Positions 30,331 through 38,679 of a DNA stretch of 64,000 nucleotides are shown one piece after another; within the stretch, counting starts at the first letter, position 1; each line of letters opens with the position of its first letter. This stretch comes from Methyloversatilis sp. (lineage in GTDB: Bacteria; Pseudomonadota; Gammaproteobacteria; Burkholderiales; Rhodocyclaceae): contig JAEUNO010000010.1 of the NCBI GenBank assembly GCA_016791045.1, positions 1-64,000 of the forward strand, given 5' to 3'. Below the pieces are notes generated by a model. That model saw nothing but the letters and a program-made list of their open reading frames with translations, made no database searches and had not been told where the DNA came from. Position numbers and translations under genes: made by a program.

Positions 30331-31571
30331 GCCTGCTGCTCGAAGCGCTGAAGAAGGCTGAGGCCGCCAAGCGGCGCGAGGAAGACCCCGCAGCCGGGAG
30401 CGAAGCCGCGCCGGCTGCGGCCCCGCCGCCGGCACGCATCACGCCGGCCCATGAGCTGGAACTGATCGACGATGAATTCGCCCAGGCCGCGCGCTTCGCC
30501 GGTCTGGACGTACCGGAGCCGCGCCCGGCTACGCCACCGCCTCCCGTGCCCGGGGCCGAGGCGGCGCGCGTGCTGTTCGACGCAAAACGCCCGGCGCCGC
30601 GCGGCAAGTCTCCGCTGACCTGGCTGATCGCTGTGGCCGGCCTGCTGCTGCTCGGCATCGGCGGCTGGGTCATGTGGCAGATCGGTCTGCTGGACAACGG
30701 CCGGGCCGTCGCACCCGCCGCCTCCCCGTCGCCGCCGGCGGCGCGCATCGCGACGCCCACGCCCGCACCCGTGCCTTCGCCTGCGCAATCCGCTGCGTCC
30801 GTCGCCGCGGTTGCACCGTTGTCACTGCCCGTTGGTGCGCCAATGACCGCCCCCGCAGCGGTACCCGATGACGCACTGGCGGCCGCGCCGTCGAGCCGCT
30901 TCCTGTCCGGTCAGCTCGCCGCCGATGCGCCGGCACCGACGCCGCCGCCCGCCGCAGCGCCCGCGGCGCCGCCGATCCGCATCACCCGCAACGCACCCGT
31001 CATTCCGCAGGACATCAACGAAGGCTATGCGGCGTTCAATGCAGGCGAGTACGACCGCGCACGCGTCGCCTACGAACGCGCGCTGCGTGCCGATCCGCGC
31101 AATCCGGATGCGCTGCACGGCCTGATGGCGCTGGCCGACGTCCGGGGCGATGCGCAGCAGGCGCGCATGCTGTTGCGGCGCATCGCCGAAATCGATCCGG
31201 CCGATCCGTCGGTCCAGGTGGCGCTGAGCGAAAACGTCGACCCGGTCGCACAGGAGGCACGGTTGCTGAACATCGCCGCAGCGCAGCCGCAATCGGCACC
31301 CGCCGCGTTCGCGCTCGGCAATCTATATGCCGGACAGGCCCGCTGGCGCGAGGCGCAGCAGGCCTATTTCAACGCCTGGACGCTGGCGCCCGACCAGCCT
31401 GACCACGCGTACAACCTTGCGGTGAGCCTCGACCAGCTGCGTCAGCCACGTCTGGCGCTGCAGTACTACCGCGAAGCCCTGACCTTGCGCAGCCAGCGCT
31501 CGGCCGCCTTCGACGCAGACGCGGTGGCCGCCCGCATTGCCGCGCTGCAGGCCGCGCCGGATGGGCCCTGA
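30327..31571 (+). CDS. mshN: TPR protein of the MSHA-type cluster (MshN-like)
   Basis: This 414-aa protein starts MSLLLEALKKAEAAKRREED, the N-terminal motif of MshN/GspB-like pilus proteins. One transmembrane helix is at about 93-115, then a Pro/Ala linker, then tetratricopeptide repeats (about 225-410, e.g. INEGYAAFNAGEYDRARVAY). It probably links the inner-membrane machine to the secretin. GTG overlaps the mshL stop (GTGA). Confidence 0.82.
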   Translation: MSLLLEALKKAEAAKRREEDPAAGSEAAPAAAPPPARITPAHELELIDDEFAQAARFAGLDVPEPRPATPPPPVPGAEAARVLFDAKRPAPRGKSPLTWLIAVAGLLLLGIGGWVMWQIGLLDNGRAVAPAASPSPPAARIATPTPAPVPSPAQSAASVAAVAPLSLPVGAPMTAPAAVPDDALAAAPSSRFLSGQLAADAPAPTPPPAAAPAAPPIRITRNAPVIPQDINEGYAAFNAGEYDRARVAYERALRADPRNPDALHGLMALADVRGDAQQARMLLRRIAEIDPADPSVQVALSENVDPVAQEARLLNIAAAQPQSAPAAFALGNLYAGQARWREAQQAYFNAWTLAPDQPDHAYNLAVSLDQLRQPRLALQYYREALTLRSQRSAAFDADAVAARIAALQAAPDGP

Positions 31572-31575
31572 ACAC

Positions 31576-33315
31576 ATGAACTCGCCGGCCAACGCACCGC
31601 GCCGCCCGCTCGGCCAGTTGCTGCTGGCGCAGGGTCTGGTGACCGAAGACCAGCTGCGCATCGCGCTGCAGGAACAGCAGAAGCTGAACATTCCGATGGG
31701 TCGCCTGCTGGTGCAGCTCGGCTTCGTCAGCGAAGCCACGCTGCGCGAGGCACTCGGCGTCACGCTGGGCAAACGCACGGTGGATCTGTCGCATGCGCTG
31801 ATCGACGCCGACGCCCTGCGGCTGGTGCCGCAGGCGCTGGCCAAGCGGCACCGTCTGCTGCCGCTGAACTACCTGGTCAGCACGCGCAAGCTGACGGTCG
31901 CCGTGTCCGACGTGAACGACATCGTCGCGCTCGACCAGCTGCGTGCGCTGCTGCCGGAAGGCATCGAGCTCGAAACGGTACTGGCCGGCGAGACCGAAAT
32001 CGCACACGCCATCGATCAGTCCTACGGCCACGAACTGTCGATCGAAGGCATCCTGACCGAGCTGGAAACCGGCGAGGTCGATTACCGTGCACTGGCCTCG
32101 TCGGCCGACGAATACAGCCAGCCGGTGGTGCGCCTGATCGACGCGCTGCTGACCGATGCGGTCAAGCGCGGCGCCTCCGACATCCACTTCGAACCGGAAG
32201 CCGGCTTCCTGCGCATCCGTTACCGCATCGACGGCCTGCTGCGGCAGATCCGCGCGCTGCACCGCTCTTACTGGCCAGCGATGGCGGTGCGCATCAAGGT
32301 GGTGGCCGGCATGAACATCGCCGAAATGCGCGCGCCGCAGGACGGCCGCATTTCGCTCACCATCAGCGGCCGGCCGGTCGATTTCCGCGTGTCGTCGCAA
32401 CCGACACTGCACGGCGAAAACATCGTGCTGCGCATCCTCGACCGGGCGCGCGGCATCGTCGCGCTCGACGAACTGGGGCTGGCCGATTCGCAGCTCGACC
32501 AGCTGAAGCTGATGATCGCCCGGCCCGAAGGCATCATCCTCGCCACCGGCCCGACCGGCAGCGGCAAGACCACCACGCTGTATTCGGTGCTCAACCACAT
32601 CAATTCCGAGGGCGTGAACATCATGACCCTCGAAGATCCGGTCGAATACCCGATGGCGCTGATCCGCCAGACCTCGGTCGCCGAGGCGGTGAAGCTCGAT
32701 TTCGCGAACGGCGTGCGATCGATGATGCGGCAGGATCCGGACATCATCCTGGTGGGCGAAATCCGCGATGCCGAAACCGCCGAGATGGCCTTTCGCGCCG
32801 CGATGACCGGTCATCAGGTGTATTCCACGCTGCATACCAACTCGGCGCTCGGCGCGATTCCGCGTCTGCTCGACATCGGCATCCTGCCCGACATCATGGC
32901 CGGCAACATCATCGGCGTCATGGCGCAGCGCCTGCTGCGCAAGCTGTGCCTGTATTGCCGAAAGGCGCGACCGGCCGAGGCGCACGAAATCCATCTGCTC
33001 GGCCTGCGCGAGGACCGCGCAGCGCCGGACATCCACGATGCGGTCGGCTGCCCGGCGTGCGAATTCACCGGCTACCGCGGCCGGCTGGCGGTGATGGAAC
33101 TGCTGCGCATGGATTCCGACCTCGACGAACTGGTGGCCCGGCGCGCCACGGCGCGCGAGCTGCGCAACGCCGCCCGCGCCAAGGGCTTCCGCTCGCTGGC
33201 CGAAGATGGGCTGCGGCGCGTCATCGACGGCTCGACCTCGCTGGACGAACTGGCGCGCGTGGTCGACCTCACCGAACGCATGGCCCAGAGCGGTCCGGAC
33301 TGGTACGCGCGCTGA
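31576..33315 (+). CDS. mshE: MSHA-type pilus assembly ATPase MshE
   Basis: MshE (579 aa) is the hexameric GspE/PilB-type extension ATPase. Two MshEN motifs lie at about residues 10-34 (PLGQLLLAQGLVTEDQLRIA) and 39-63 (PMGRLLVQLGFVSEATLREA); this motif binds c-di-GMP in Vibrio cholerae MshE. Walker A is GPTGSGKTTT (about 325-334), with Asp box, Walker B and His box following. A zinc-type tetracysteine (CLYC near 458-461 and CPAC near 492-495) is intact. The ATG at 31576 is nearest; one at 31561 overlapping mshN is possible. Confidence 0.93.
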   Translation: MNSPANAPRRPLGQLLLAQGLVTEDQLRIALQEQQKLNIPMGRLLVQLGFVSEATLREALGVTLGKRTVDLSHALIDADALRLVPQALAKRHRLLPLNYLVSTRKLTVAVSDVNDIVALDQLRALLPEGIELETVLAGETEIAHAIDQSYGHELSIEGILTELETGEVDYRALASSADEYSQPVVRLIDALLTDAVKRGASDIHFEPEAGFLRIRYRIDGLLRQIRALHRSYWPAMAVRIKVVAGMNIAEMRAPQDGRISLTISGRPVDFRVSSQPTLHGENIVLRILDRARGIVALDELGLADSQLDQLKLMIARPEGIILATGPTGSGKTTTLYSVLNHINSEGVNIMTLEDPVEYPMALIRQTSVAEAVKLDFANGVRSMMRQDPDIILVGEIRDAETAEMAFRAAMTGHQVYSTLHTNSALGAIPRLLDIGILPDIMAGNIIGVMAQRLLRKLCLYCRKARPAEAHEIHLLGLREDRAAPDIHDAVGCPACEFTGYRGRLAVMELLRMDSDLDELVARRATARELRNAARAKGFRSLAEDGLRRVIDGSTSLDELARVVDLTERMAQSGPDWYAR

Positions 33316-33317
33316 CG

Positions 33318-34520
33318 ATGGCGATGTTTTCGTACAAGGCGATGAACACGCAGGGCCGCATGGTGTTCGGCCGCATGGATGCCGCCAATCTGGTCGACCT
33401 CGAAATGCGCTTGAAGCGCATGCAGCTCGACTTCGTCAACGGCCAGCCGATGAAGCACGCGCAGCCGCTGTTCGGCCACAGCCTGCCGCGGCTCGAACTG
33501 ATCAACTTCAGCTTCCACCTCGAACAGCTGGTGCGCTCCGGCGTGCCGCTGATCGAGGCGCTGACCGACCTGCGCGATTCGACCGAACACCCGCGCATGC
33601 GCGAAATCGTCGCCTCGCTGGTCGAAGGCATCGAGGGCGGCCGATCGCTGTCGCAGGCCATGGCCGAACATCCGGCCGCATTCAGCAAGGTACTCTGCGC
33701 ACTGGTCCGTGCCGGCGAACTGACCGGCAATCTGGCCGAGGTGCTGCGCGAACAGATCGACGCCTTCAAGTGGGAAGACGAACTGGTGTCGCAGACGCGA
33801 CGCCTGCTGACCTATCCGGCCATCGTCGGCACCTTCCTGCTGTTCGTCATCGCGGTGCTGATGCTGGTGGTCGTCCCCGACCTCGCGCGCTTCTTCCGCA
33901 ACACCGGGCTGGAGCTGCCGCTGCAGACACGCATCCTGATGGGTACCTCGGAATTCCTGCAGGCCTGGTGGCCGGCCGTGCTGTTTCTGATGGTCGCGGC
34001 GACCGTCGGCACCGTGGCGCTCTTGCGCTACAACCCGGTGGCCCGGCAGCGCTTCGACGGTTTCAAGCTGTCGGTGCCGGTGATCGGCCCGATCCTGCAC
34101 AAGGTGGTGCTGTCGCGCTTCGCCAGCATGTTCGCCATGATGTACGGCGCCGGCATCCCGATCATCGATGCGGTGCGCACATCGGAAGATGTGGTCGGCA
34201 ACGAGGCCGTGCGCGACGCGCTGGCGCGTGCCGGCGCGCTGATCAGCCAGGGCCAGAACGTGACGGCCGCGTTCCAGAGCGTCGGGCTGTTTCCGCCGCT
34301 GGTCGTGCGCATGCTGCGGGTCGGCGAAAGCACCGGTGCGCTCGACCGCGCGCTGCGCGAGGTGTCCTACTTCTACACGCGTGACGTGCGTGAGTCGATT
34401 GCGCGCGCGCAGGCCGCGATGGAACCGACGCTGACGCTGGTGCTCGGCCTGCTGCTGATGGCGGTGGCGTTCGCCGTACTCGGACCGGTGTACGACATGC
34501 TGACGAAGTTGAAGACCTGA
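33318..34520 (+). CDS. mshG: MSHA-type pilus inner-membrane platform protein MshG
   Basis: MshG (400 aa) is a GspF/PilC-type polytopic platform protein. It starts MAMFSYKAMNTQGRMVFGRM, two bases after the mshE stop. Two GspF domains are seen (FSFHLEQLVRSGVPLIEALT and FASMFAMMYGAGIPIIDAVR) and three transmembrane helices, the last in LTLVLGLLLMAVAFAVLGPV. The next gene overlaps its stop by one base (TGATG). Confidence 0.93.
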   Translation: MAMFSYKAMNTQGRMVFGRMDAANLVDLEMRLKRMQLDFVNGQPMKHAQPLFGHSLPRLELINFSFHLEQLVRSGVPLIEALTDLRDSTEHPRMREIVASLVEGIEGGRSLSQAMAEHPAAFSKVLCALVRAGELTGNLAEVLREQIDAFKWEDELVSQTRRLLTYPAIVGTFLLFVIAVLMLVVVPDLARFFRNTGLELPLQTRILMGTSEFLQAWWPAVLFLMVAATVGTVALLRYNPVARQRFDGFKLSVPVIGPILHKVVLSRFASMFAMMYGAGIPIIDAVRTSEDVVGNEAVRDALARAGALISQGQNVTAAFQSVGLFPPLVVRMLRVGESTGALDRALREVSYFYTRDVRESIARAQAAMEPTLTLVLGLLLMAVAFAVLGPVYDMLTKLKT

Positions 34521-36043
34521 TGCCGCGCCGCCACGTCCTCTATCTCGACGCGACGCAGCTTGTCGCCTATGGTTGGCGCGCCGGCGAGGTGACCGAGCAC
34601 GCCCGCTTCGCGACGACGAGCGACGGCGTGGCGGCATTCGCCGACTTCCTGCGCACCCGGCGTGACGGCCTGTACCTGATCCTGTGCGATCTGGCCGACG
34701 AGGCCTTCATCGCCGAAATGGTGCCTTTCGTACGTGGCGGTGACCGCGCGGCACTGATCCGGCGCAAGCTCGGCCAGCATTTCTTCGGCACCACGCTCAC
34801 CTGCGCTCGCTCGCTCGGTCGCTCGCGCGCCGGACGGCGCGACGAACAGATGCTGTTCTGCGCGCTGACCCGGCCCGCCATGCTCGAACCCTGGCTGGCG
34901 GCGCTGCGCGATGCCGATGTCGCGTTGAGCGGCATCCACAGCGTGGCACTGGCCAGCGAACCGGTGCTCGAACGACTGCGCATTGCGCAGGGCAGCACGC
35001 TGCTGCTGGCCATCACCCGCACCGGCGTGCGGCAGAGCTTCTTCGAAGACGGCCGCCTGCGCTTCTCGCGCCTGACGCCGCTCGGCGCGTTGTCGAGCAA
35101 CGACCTGCCGCGCGCCTGCGCCGAAGAAGCGCGGCGGCTGCACCCCTATCTGCTGAGCCAGCGCCTGGTCACCCGCAACGCGCCGCTGAGCGTGCGCGTG
35201 CTGGTGCCGCCGGCCCGCATGGACGAGTTTTCGCAGGCCTGCCGCAGCAATGACATGCTGCAGTTCGAACTGATCGACAGTCATCTGGCGGCACAGCGGC
35301 TCGGCCTGCGCCCGGCGCCGGACGACCTGCACTGCGAAACGCTGTTCGTGCAGGCGCTGATGCGCCAGCCGCCGGCCGAACAGTTCGCGCCGGCAACCGA
35401 ACGTCGCGCCTTCCGCGTCTGGCAGGCGCGCTTCGCGCTGATCGCCGCCGGCAGCGTGGCGCTGGCGGCCTGCCTGCTGATGGCCACGCACAGCGCACTC
35501 GACAGCCTCGAACTGCGGGAAAAGAGCGCGCGGCTGCAGGACGATGCGCGGCGTGCCGAAGCCGCCCGGCGCGACATCATTGCGCGCCTGCCGCCAACAC
35601 CCGTGCCGCTGGACACGCTGCGCGTTGTGCATGAACGCAGCCTGCAACTGGAGCAGCGCAGCGCAGTACCGGCCGGGCTGCTGCAGGCGCTCGGCGCCGT
35701 GCTGGAGCGCTATCCGCAGGTTGAACTGGACCGACTCGACTGGAAGCTGGGCAGTGCCGGCATGCCGGCGGCCGACGGACTGGCGCCGGTCGAGGCACAA
35801 CTGCTGGTGCAGGCGCGGCTGCCCGCCGAATACGGCGCCCAGCAGCGACGCGCGCTGGAACTGGTGGATGCCCTTGCCCTCGACCTGGGCCGTGCAGCGG
35901 ACGGCCTGCAGGTGAAGGTCACGCGTCCGCCGTTCGATCTGGAATCGGGTCAGGTGCTGCGCGGCGGGGCACGCAGCGACCGCAGCGACGCCGACAGCAC
36001 GCCGCAGTTCGCGCTGCTGATCAGCCGGGGGCTCGCGCCGTGA
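34520..36043 (+). CDS. MshI-like (GspL/PilM-PilN type) pilus assembly protein
   Basis: This 507-aa protein has an N-terminal actin-like/GspL-type cytoplasmic domain (about 1-290; LYLILCDLADEAFIAEMVPF). One transmembrane helix is at about 306-326, then a short coiled coil (SLELREKSARLQDDARRAEA) and a periplasmic PilN/GspL-like domain to the end. This is the arrangement of MshI or a fused PilM-PilN. Its place after mshG and before a PilO/GspM-like gene supports the role. Sequence similarity is too weak by eye to be sure of the exact symbol. Confidence 0.7.
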   Translation: MPRRHVLYLDATQLVAYGWRAGEVTEHARFATTSDGVAAFADFLRTRRDGLYLILCDLADEAFIAEMVPFVRGGDRAALIRRKLGQHFFGTTLTCARSLGRSRAGRRDEQMLFCALTRPAMLEPWLAALRDADVALSGIHSVALASEPVLERLRIAQGSTLLLAITRTGVRQSFFEDGRLRFSRLTPLGALSSNDLPRACAEEARRLHPYLLSQRLVTRNAPLSVRVLVPPARMDEFSQACRSNDMLQFELIDSHLAAQRLGLRPAPDDLHCETLFVQALMRQPPAEQFAPATERRAFRVWQARFALIAAGSVALAACLLMATHSALDSLELREKSARLQDDARRAEAARRDIIARLPPTPVPLDTLRVVHERSLQLEQRSAVPAGLLQALGAVLERYPQVELDRLDWKLGSAGMPAADGLAPVEAQLLVQARLPAEYGAQQRRALELVDALALDLGRAADGLQVKVTRPPFDLESGQVLRGGARSDRSDADSTPQFALLISRGLAP

Positions 36044-36642
36044 ACGCCGCCGACCTGAAGAAGCTGCGCGGCGCCGCCGTTCTGGCTGCGCTGATGGCAC
36101 TGGCCGGCGCCGGCGCGCTGTGGGCGAGCGCCCGGCTGGCGGACGAAGCGAAGCAGGACCACAGCCGGGCGATCGCCGCGCGTGCCACCGCACAGGGCGG
36201 GCTGGCCGCTGCACAGGCCGAAGAGCTGGAAATCGCGCAGAAGATCGACCGTTACCGTCAGCTCGCCGCGCGCGGCGCGATCGGCGCTGAACAGCGTCTG
36301 GCCTGGGTCGAACTGATCCGCGATACCCGGGCGCGGCATCGCCTGGGTGCGCTCGATTACGAATTTTCGCCGCAGCGGCCGCTCGATCGCTCGATTGCGC
36401 CCTCTGACGCCGGCCAGCTTGAAGTCAGCAGCAGCACACTGCGCCTGCGCCTGCCCCTGCTGCATGAGGGCGACCTCCTGACCTTGCTCGACGAACTGAG
36501 CCAGCACGCGCCGGCACTGGTACGGGTGCGTGAATGCAGCATGGTGCGGCGCGTGGTGACCGACGCGACCCCGGAAACGCTGCAGGCCGACTGTCTGCTC
36601 GACTGGATCACGTTCCGTCCGAAAGAGGGGGGAGCGTCGTGA
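36040..36642 (+). CDS. MshJ-like (GspM/PilO type) pilus assembly protein
   Basis: This 200-aa bitopic protein has a short cytoplasmic start (MNAADLKKLRG), a transmembrane helix at about 12-32, a coiled coil, and an alpha/beta periplasmic domain. This is the size and topology of GspM/PilO/MshJ. The GTG start overlaps the previous stop by four bases. Assignment rests mostly on topology and position. Confidence 0.6.
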   Translation: MNAADLKKLRGAAVLAALMALAGAGALWASARLADEAKQDHSRAIAARATAQGGLAAAQAEELEIAQKIDRYRQLAARGAIGAEQRLAWVELIRDTRARHRLGALDYEFSPQRPLDRSIAPSDAGQLEVSSSTLRLRLPLLHEGDLLTLLDELSQHAPALVRVRECSMVRRVVTDATPETLQADCLLDWITFRPKEGGAS

Positions 36643-37043
36643 AACGCGCGCTGCTCCTGCTTCTGTGCGGTGTCGCACATGCGGTGGCGGCGCAGCCGCT
36701 CGGGCGGCTGTTCTACAGCGAGGCGGAGCGCGCGCGGCTGGAGCAGTTGCGCGGCCAGCCGGTGCAGGCGGCCACCGTGCCACGTGCTGTCGGCACCGTG
36801 CGGCACGACGGTATCGTCGTCCGCTCGTCCGGCCCGGTGACCTGGTTCGTCAATGGCGGTGCGCTGGACGCGCGCGCACTGCCGTCGCTGCAGGCGCAGC
36901 CGGCAGGCACCGCACTTCAGCTGCAAGGCAACGCGGGTCAGGCGGTCAGGCTGCGACCGGGCGAGCAGACCGCCGTCGACGAAGCCGGTCAGGCAGCGCC
37001 GGCTTCGGGCGTGATCGACGTGCAGCCGGGGCGCAGCCGATGA
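36639..37043 (+). CDS. MshK-like small periplasmic protein
   Basis: This 134-aa protein has a signal peptide (about 1-18, VKRALLLLLCGVAHAVAAQ) followed by LGRLFYSEAERARLEQLRGQ, the mature N-terminus seen in MshK/PilP-like accessory proteins. The remainder (VRSSGPVTWFVNGGALD) is a small beta domain. GTG overlaps the upstream stop, and its own TGA overlaps the next ATG. The role as a pilotin or PilP-like link to the secretin is inferred from context. Confidence 0.6.
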   Translation: MKRALLLLLCGVAHAVAAQPLGRLFYSEAERARLEQLRGQPVQAATVPRAVGTVRHDGIVVRSSGPVTWFVNGGALDARALPSLQAQPAGTALQLQGNAGQAVRLRPGEQTAVDEAGQAAPASGVIDVQPGRSR

Positions 37044-37957
37044 GCGCATGGCCGTCGACACGGCAACGCCAGGGCGGCGCCGCGCTGCTGATCGCCGTCG
37101 CCCTGCTCGGCCTGCTGGCCATCGCCACGCTGGCGCGCGCGTTGTCGTCGCCTGCCGGCACCGACAGCGAACTGGCGACCGAGCGCGCGCTGGCCCGGGC
37201 GCGCGATGCGTTGGCGGCTTATGGTGCGCTGGGCAATGTCGCCGGCAACCATGACAACTCGCCGGGCGCCCTGCCCTGCCCGGATCTCGACAACGACGGC
37301 GTGTCCGATTTCAACTGCAACGGCCACATCGGTCGTCTGCCCTGGCGCACGTTGGGCATGGGCCCGGTGCTCGATGGCGCCGGCGAATGCCTGTGGTATG
37401 CGCGCAGCGCACGCTTCAGCAACAACATTCAGACCAGCGAACGCGGCAGCAGCGCCGACAAGCCGGCACTGAACCCGGCAACCCCGGGTGGCATCGTCGA
37501 GGTCAGTGCCGCGGGCGCCGGCCAGCCGGTGGCGGCGGTGCTGATCGCACCCGGCTCCGCACTGCCGGGGCAGTCGCGCAGCGGCGGCTTTGGCGAGTCC
37601 GGCTGCCGCGAAGGAGGCATCGAACAATTCGTCGAAGGGGCGACGGTGGCCGGCAACGCCTATACGCACACCGGCGGTGAGCATGCCATCGCGCTGCGCG
37701 CGCAGGACGATTTCAACGACCGCGTGCTCACGCTCACCACCAGCCGTCTGTTCGCCAGCGCCGGCGCGCGCGTGCTGGGCGACATTTCGCTGGCCAGCGA
37801 CGGCACACCGCCGTACGCCTGGTGGATCAACAATCAGTGGTGCGCCCACGTCTGCACGTCGGGGACGCAGGGCGTCGTCGCGCTGGCAGATGGTTCGCGC
37901 GTGGCGCGGGCGCTGTCGCTGCTGCCGGCCTGCGCCGGCGTGTGCACCGGATCATGA
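37040..37957 (+). CDS. PilX/GspK-like minor pseudopilin, uncharacterised
   Basis: This 305-aa protein begins with a pilin-like hydrophobic helix after QRQGGAALLIAVALLGLLA, the style of PilX/GspK minor pilins (no glutamate at +5). The body has the motif LPCPDLDNDGVSDF and LPWRTLGM, shared with the pseudopilin encoded next. Several cysteines (DFNCNGH, GECLWYA, GCREGG, WCAHVC, ACAGVC) suggest disulfides in a secreted or pilus-tip domain. Four-base overlaps on both sides show tight coupling. The function is unknown. Confidence 0.65.
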   Translation: MSAWPSTRQRQGGAALLIAVALLGLLAIATLARALSSPAGTDSELATERALARARDALAAYGALGNVAGNHDNSPGALPCPDLDNDGVSDFNCNGHIGRLPWRTLGMGPVLDGAGECLWYARSARFSNNIQTSERGSSADKPALNPATPGGIVEVSAAGAGQPVAAVLIAPGSALPGQSRSGGFGESGCREGGIEQFVEGATVAGNAYTHTGGEHAIALRAQDDFNDRVLTLTTSRLFASAGARVLGDISLASDGTPPYAWWINNQWCAHVCTSGTQGVVALADGSRVARALSLLPACAGVCTGS

Positions 37958-38679
37958 CGCGCCAGCGCGGATTCACCCTGATCGAAATCGCGGTGGTGCT
38001 GACCATCGTCGCGCTGCTCAGCGTGGGGGCGATCGCCGCACTGCAACTCGCCATGCTGCGCACGCGCATCGCCGATACCCAGACGGCGCTGCGCGAAGCC
38101 CGCGAGGCGGTTGTCGCGTTCGCCGTGGTGAATCGTTCGCTGCCCTGCCCGGCGGTGTCGGAGGTCGATGGCACCGAACAAAGCCGCGCCGGCGGCAATT
38201 GCGCCAACCGGCGCGGCCTGCTGCCCTGGCAGACGCTGGGCGTACGCGGCCTGGACGGCTGGGGCAACCGGCTCGGCTATGTCGTGTCGCAGAACACCAC
38301 CGCGGCGCGCAGCCTGATCGTTGCACCCGGACAGCGCATCGCGCTCACCGGAGAAGGCGACATCGTCATCCGCACGCGCGACGCAGCGGGAACCGAGGTG
38401 CTGCTGAACAGCGCCACCGCGGTGGCCTTCGCGCTGTGGTCGCATGGCGAAAACGGGCGCGGTGCCACGACGGCGATCGGCAGCCTGATCGCCCACGATT
38501 CGGCGAGCAACGCCGACGAACAGGTCAACAGTTCGCAGCCGGGCACCTCGGGCGTGCTGTATGCGCGCGACGGCAGCGTCAACACGGCCGCGACAGGCGG
38601 GGAGTTCGATGACCTCGTGGCATGGGAATCGCGCTTCGTGCTGTTCGGTCGCATGATGAACGCGGGGCAATTGCCGTGA
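37954..38679 (+). CDS. Type IV pseudopilin-like protein with LPCP...LPWxTLG motif
   Basis: This 241-aa prepilin-like protein has the short leader MTRQRG followed by FTLIEIAVVLTIVALLSVGA, a canonical prepilin-peptidase site (G6/F7) with E11. The globular part carries LPCPAVSEVDG and LLPWQTLGVRGLDGWGNRLG, similar to a segment of the preceding PilX-like protein. It is the only standard pilin-type N-terminus in the cluster, so it is either the major subunit or a minor pseudopilin. It is coupled to the adenylate cyclase gene by GTGA. Confidence 0.75.
   Translation: MTRQRGFTLIEIAVVLTIVALLSVGAIAALQLAMLRTRIADTQTALREAREAVVAFAVVNRSLPCPAVSEVDGTEQSRAGGNCANRRGLLPWQTLGVRGLDGWGNRLGYVVSQNTTAARSLIVAPGQRIALTGEGDIVIRTRDAAGTEVLLNSATAVAFALWSHGENGRGATTAIGSLIAHDSASNADEQVNSSQPGTSGVLYARDGSVNTAATGGEFDDLVAWESRFVLFGRMMNAGQLP

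Noticed and set aside
31369-36214. Very long minus-strand open frames (500-600 codons) opposite mshE, mshG and mshI-like genes
   Set aside because: They are shadows of GC-rich coding DNA: Arg/His/Gln-rich translations without domain features, opposite clearly conserved genes.
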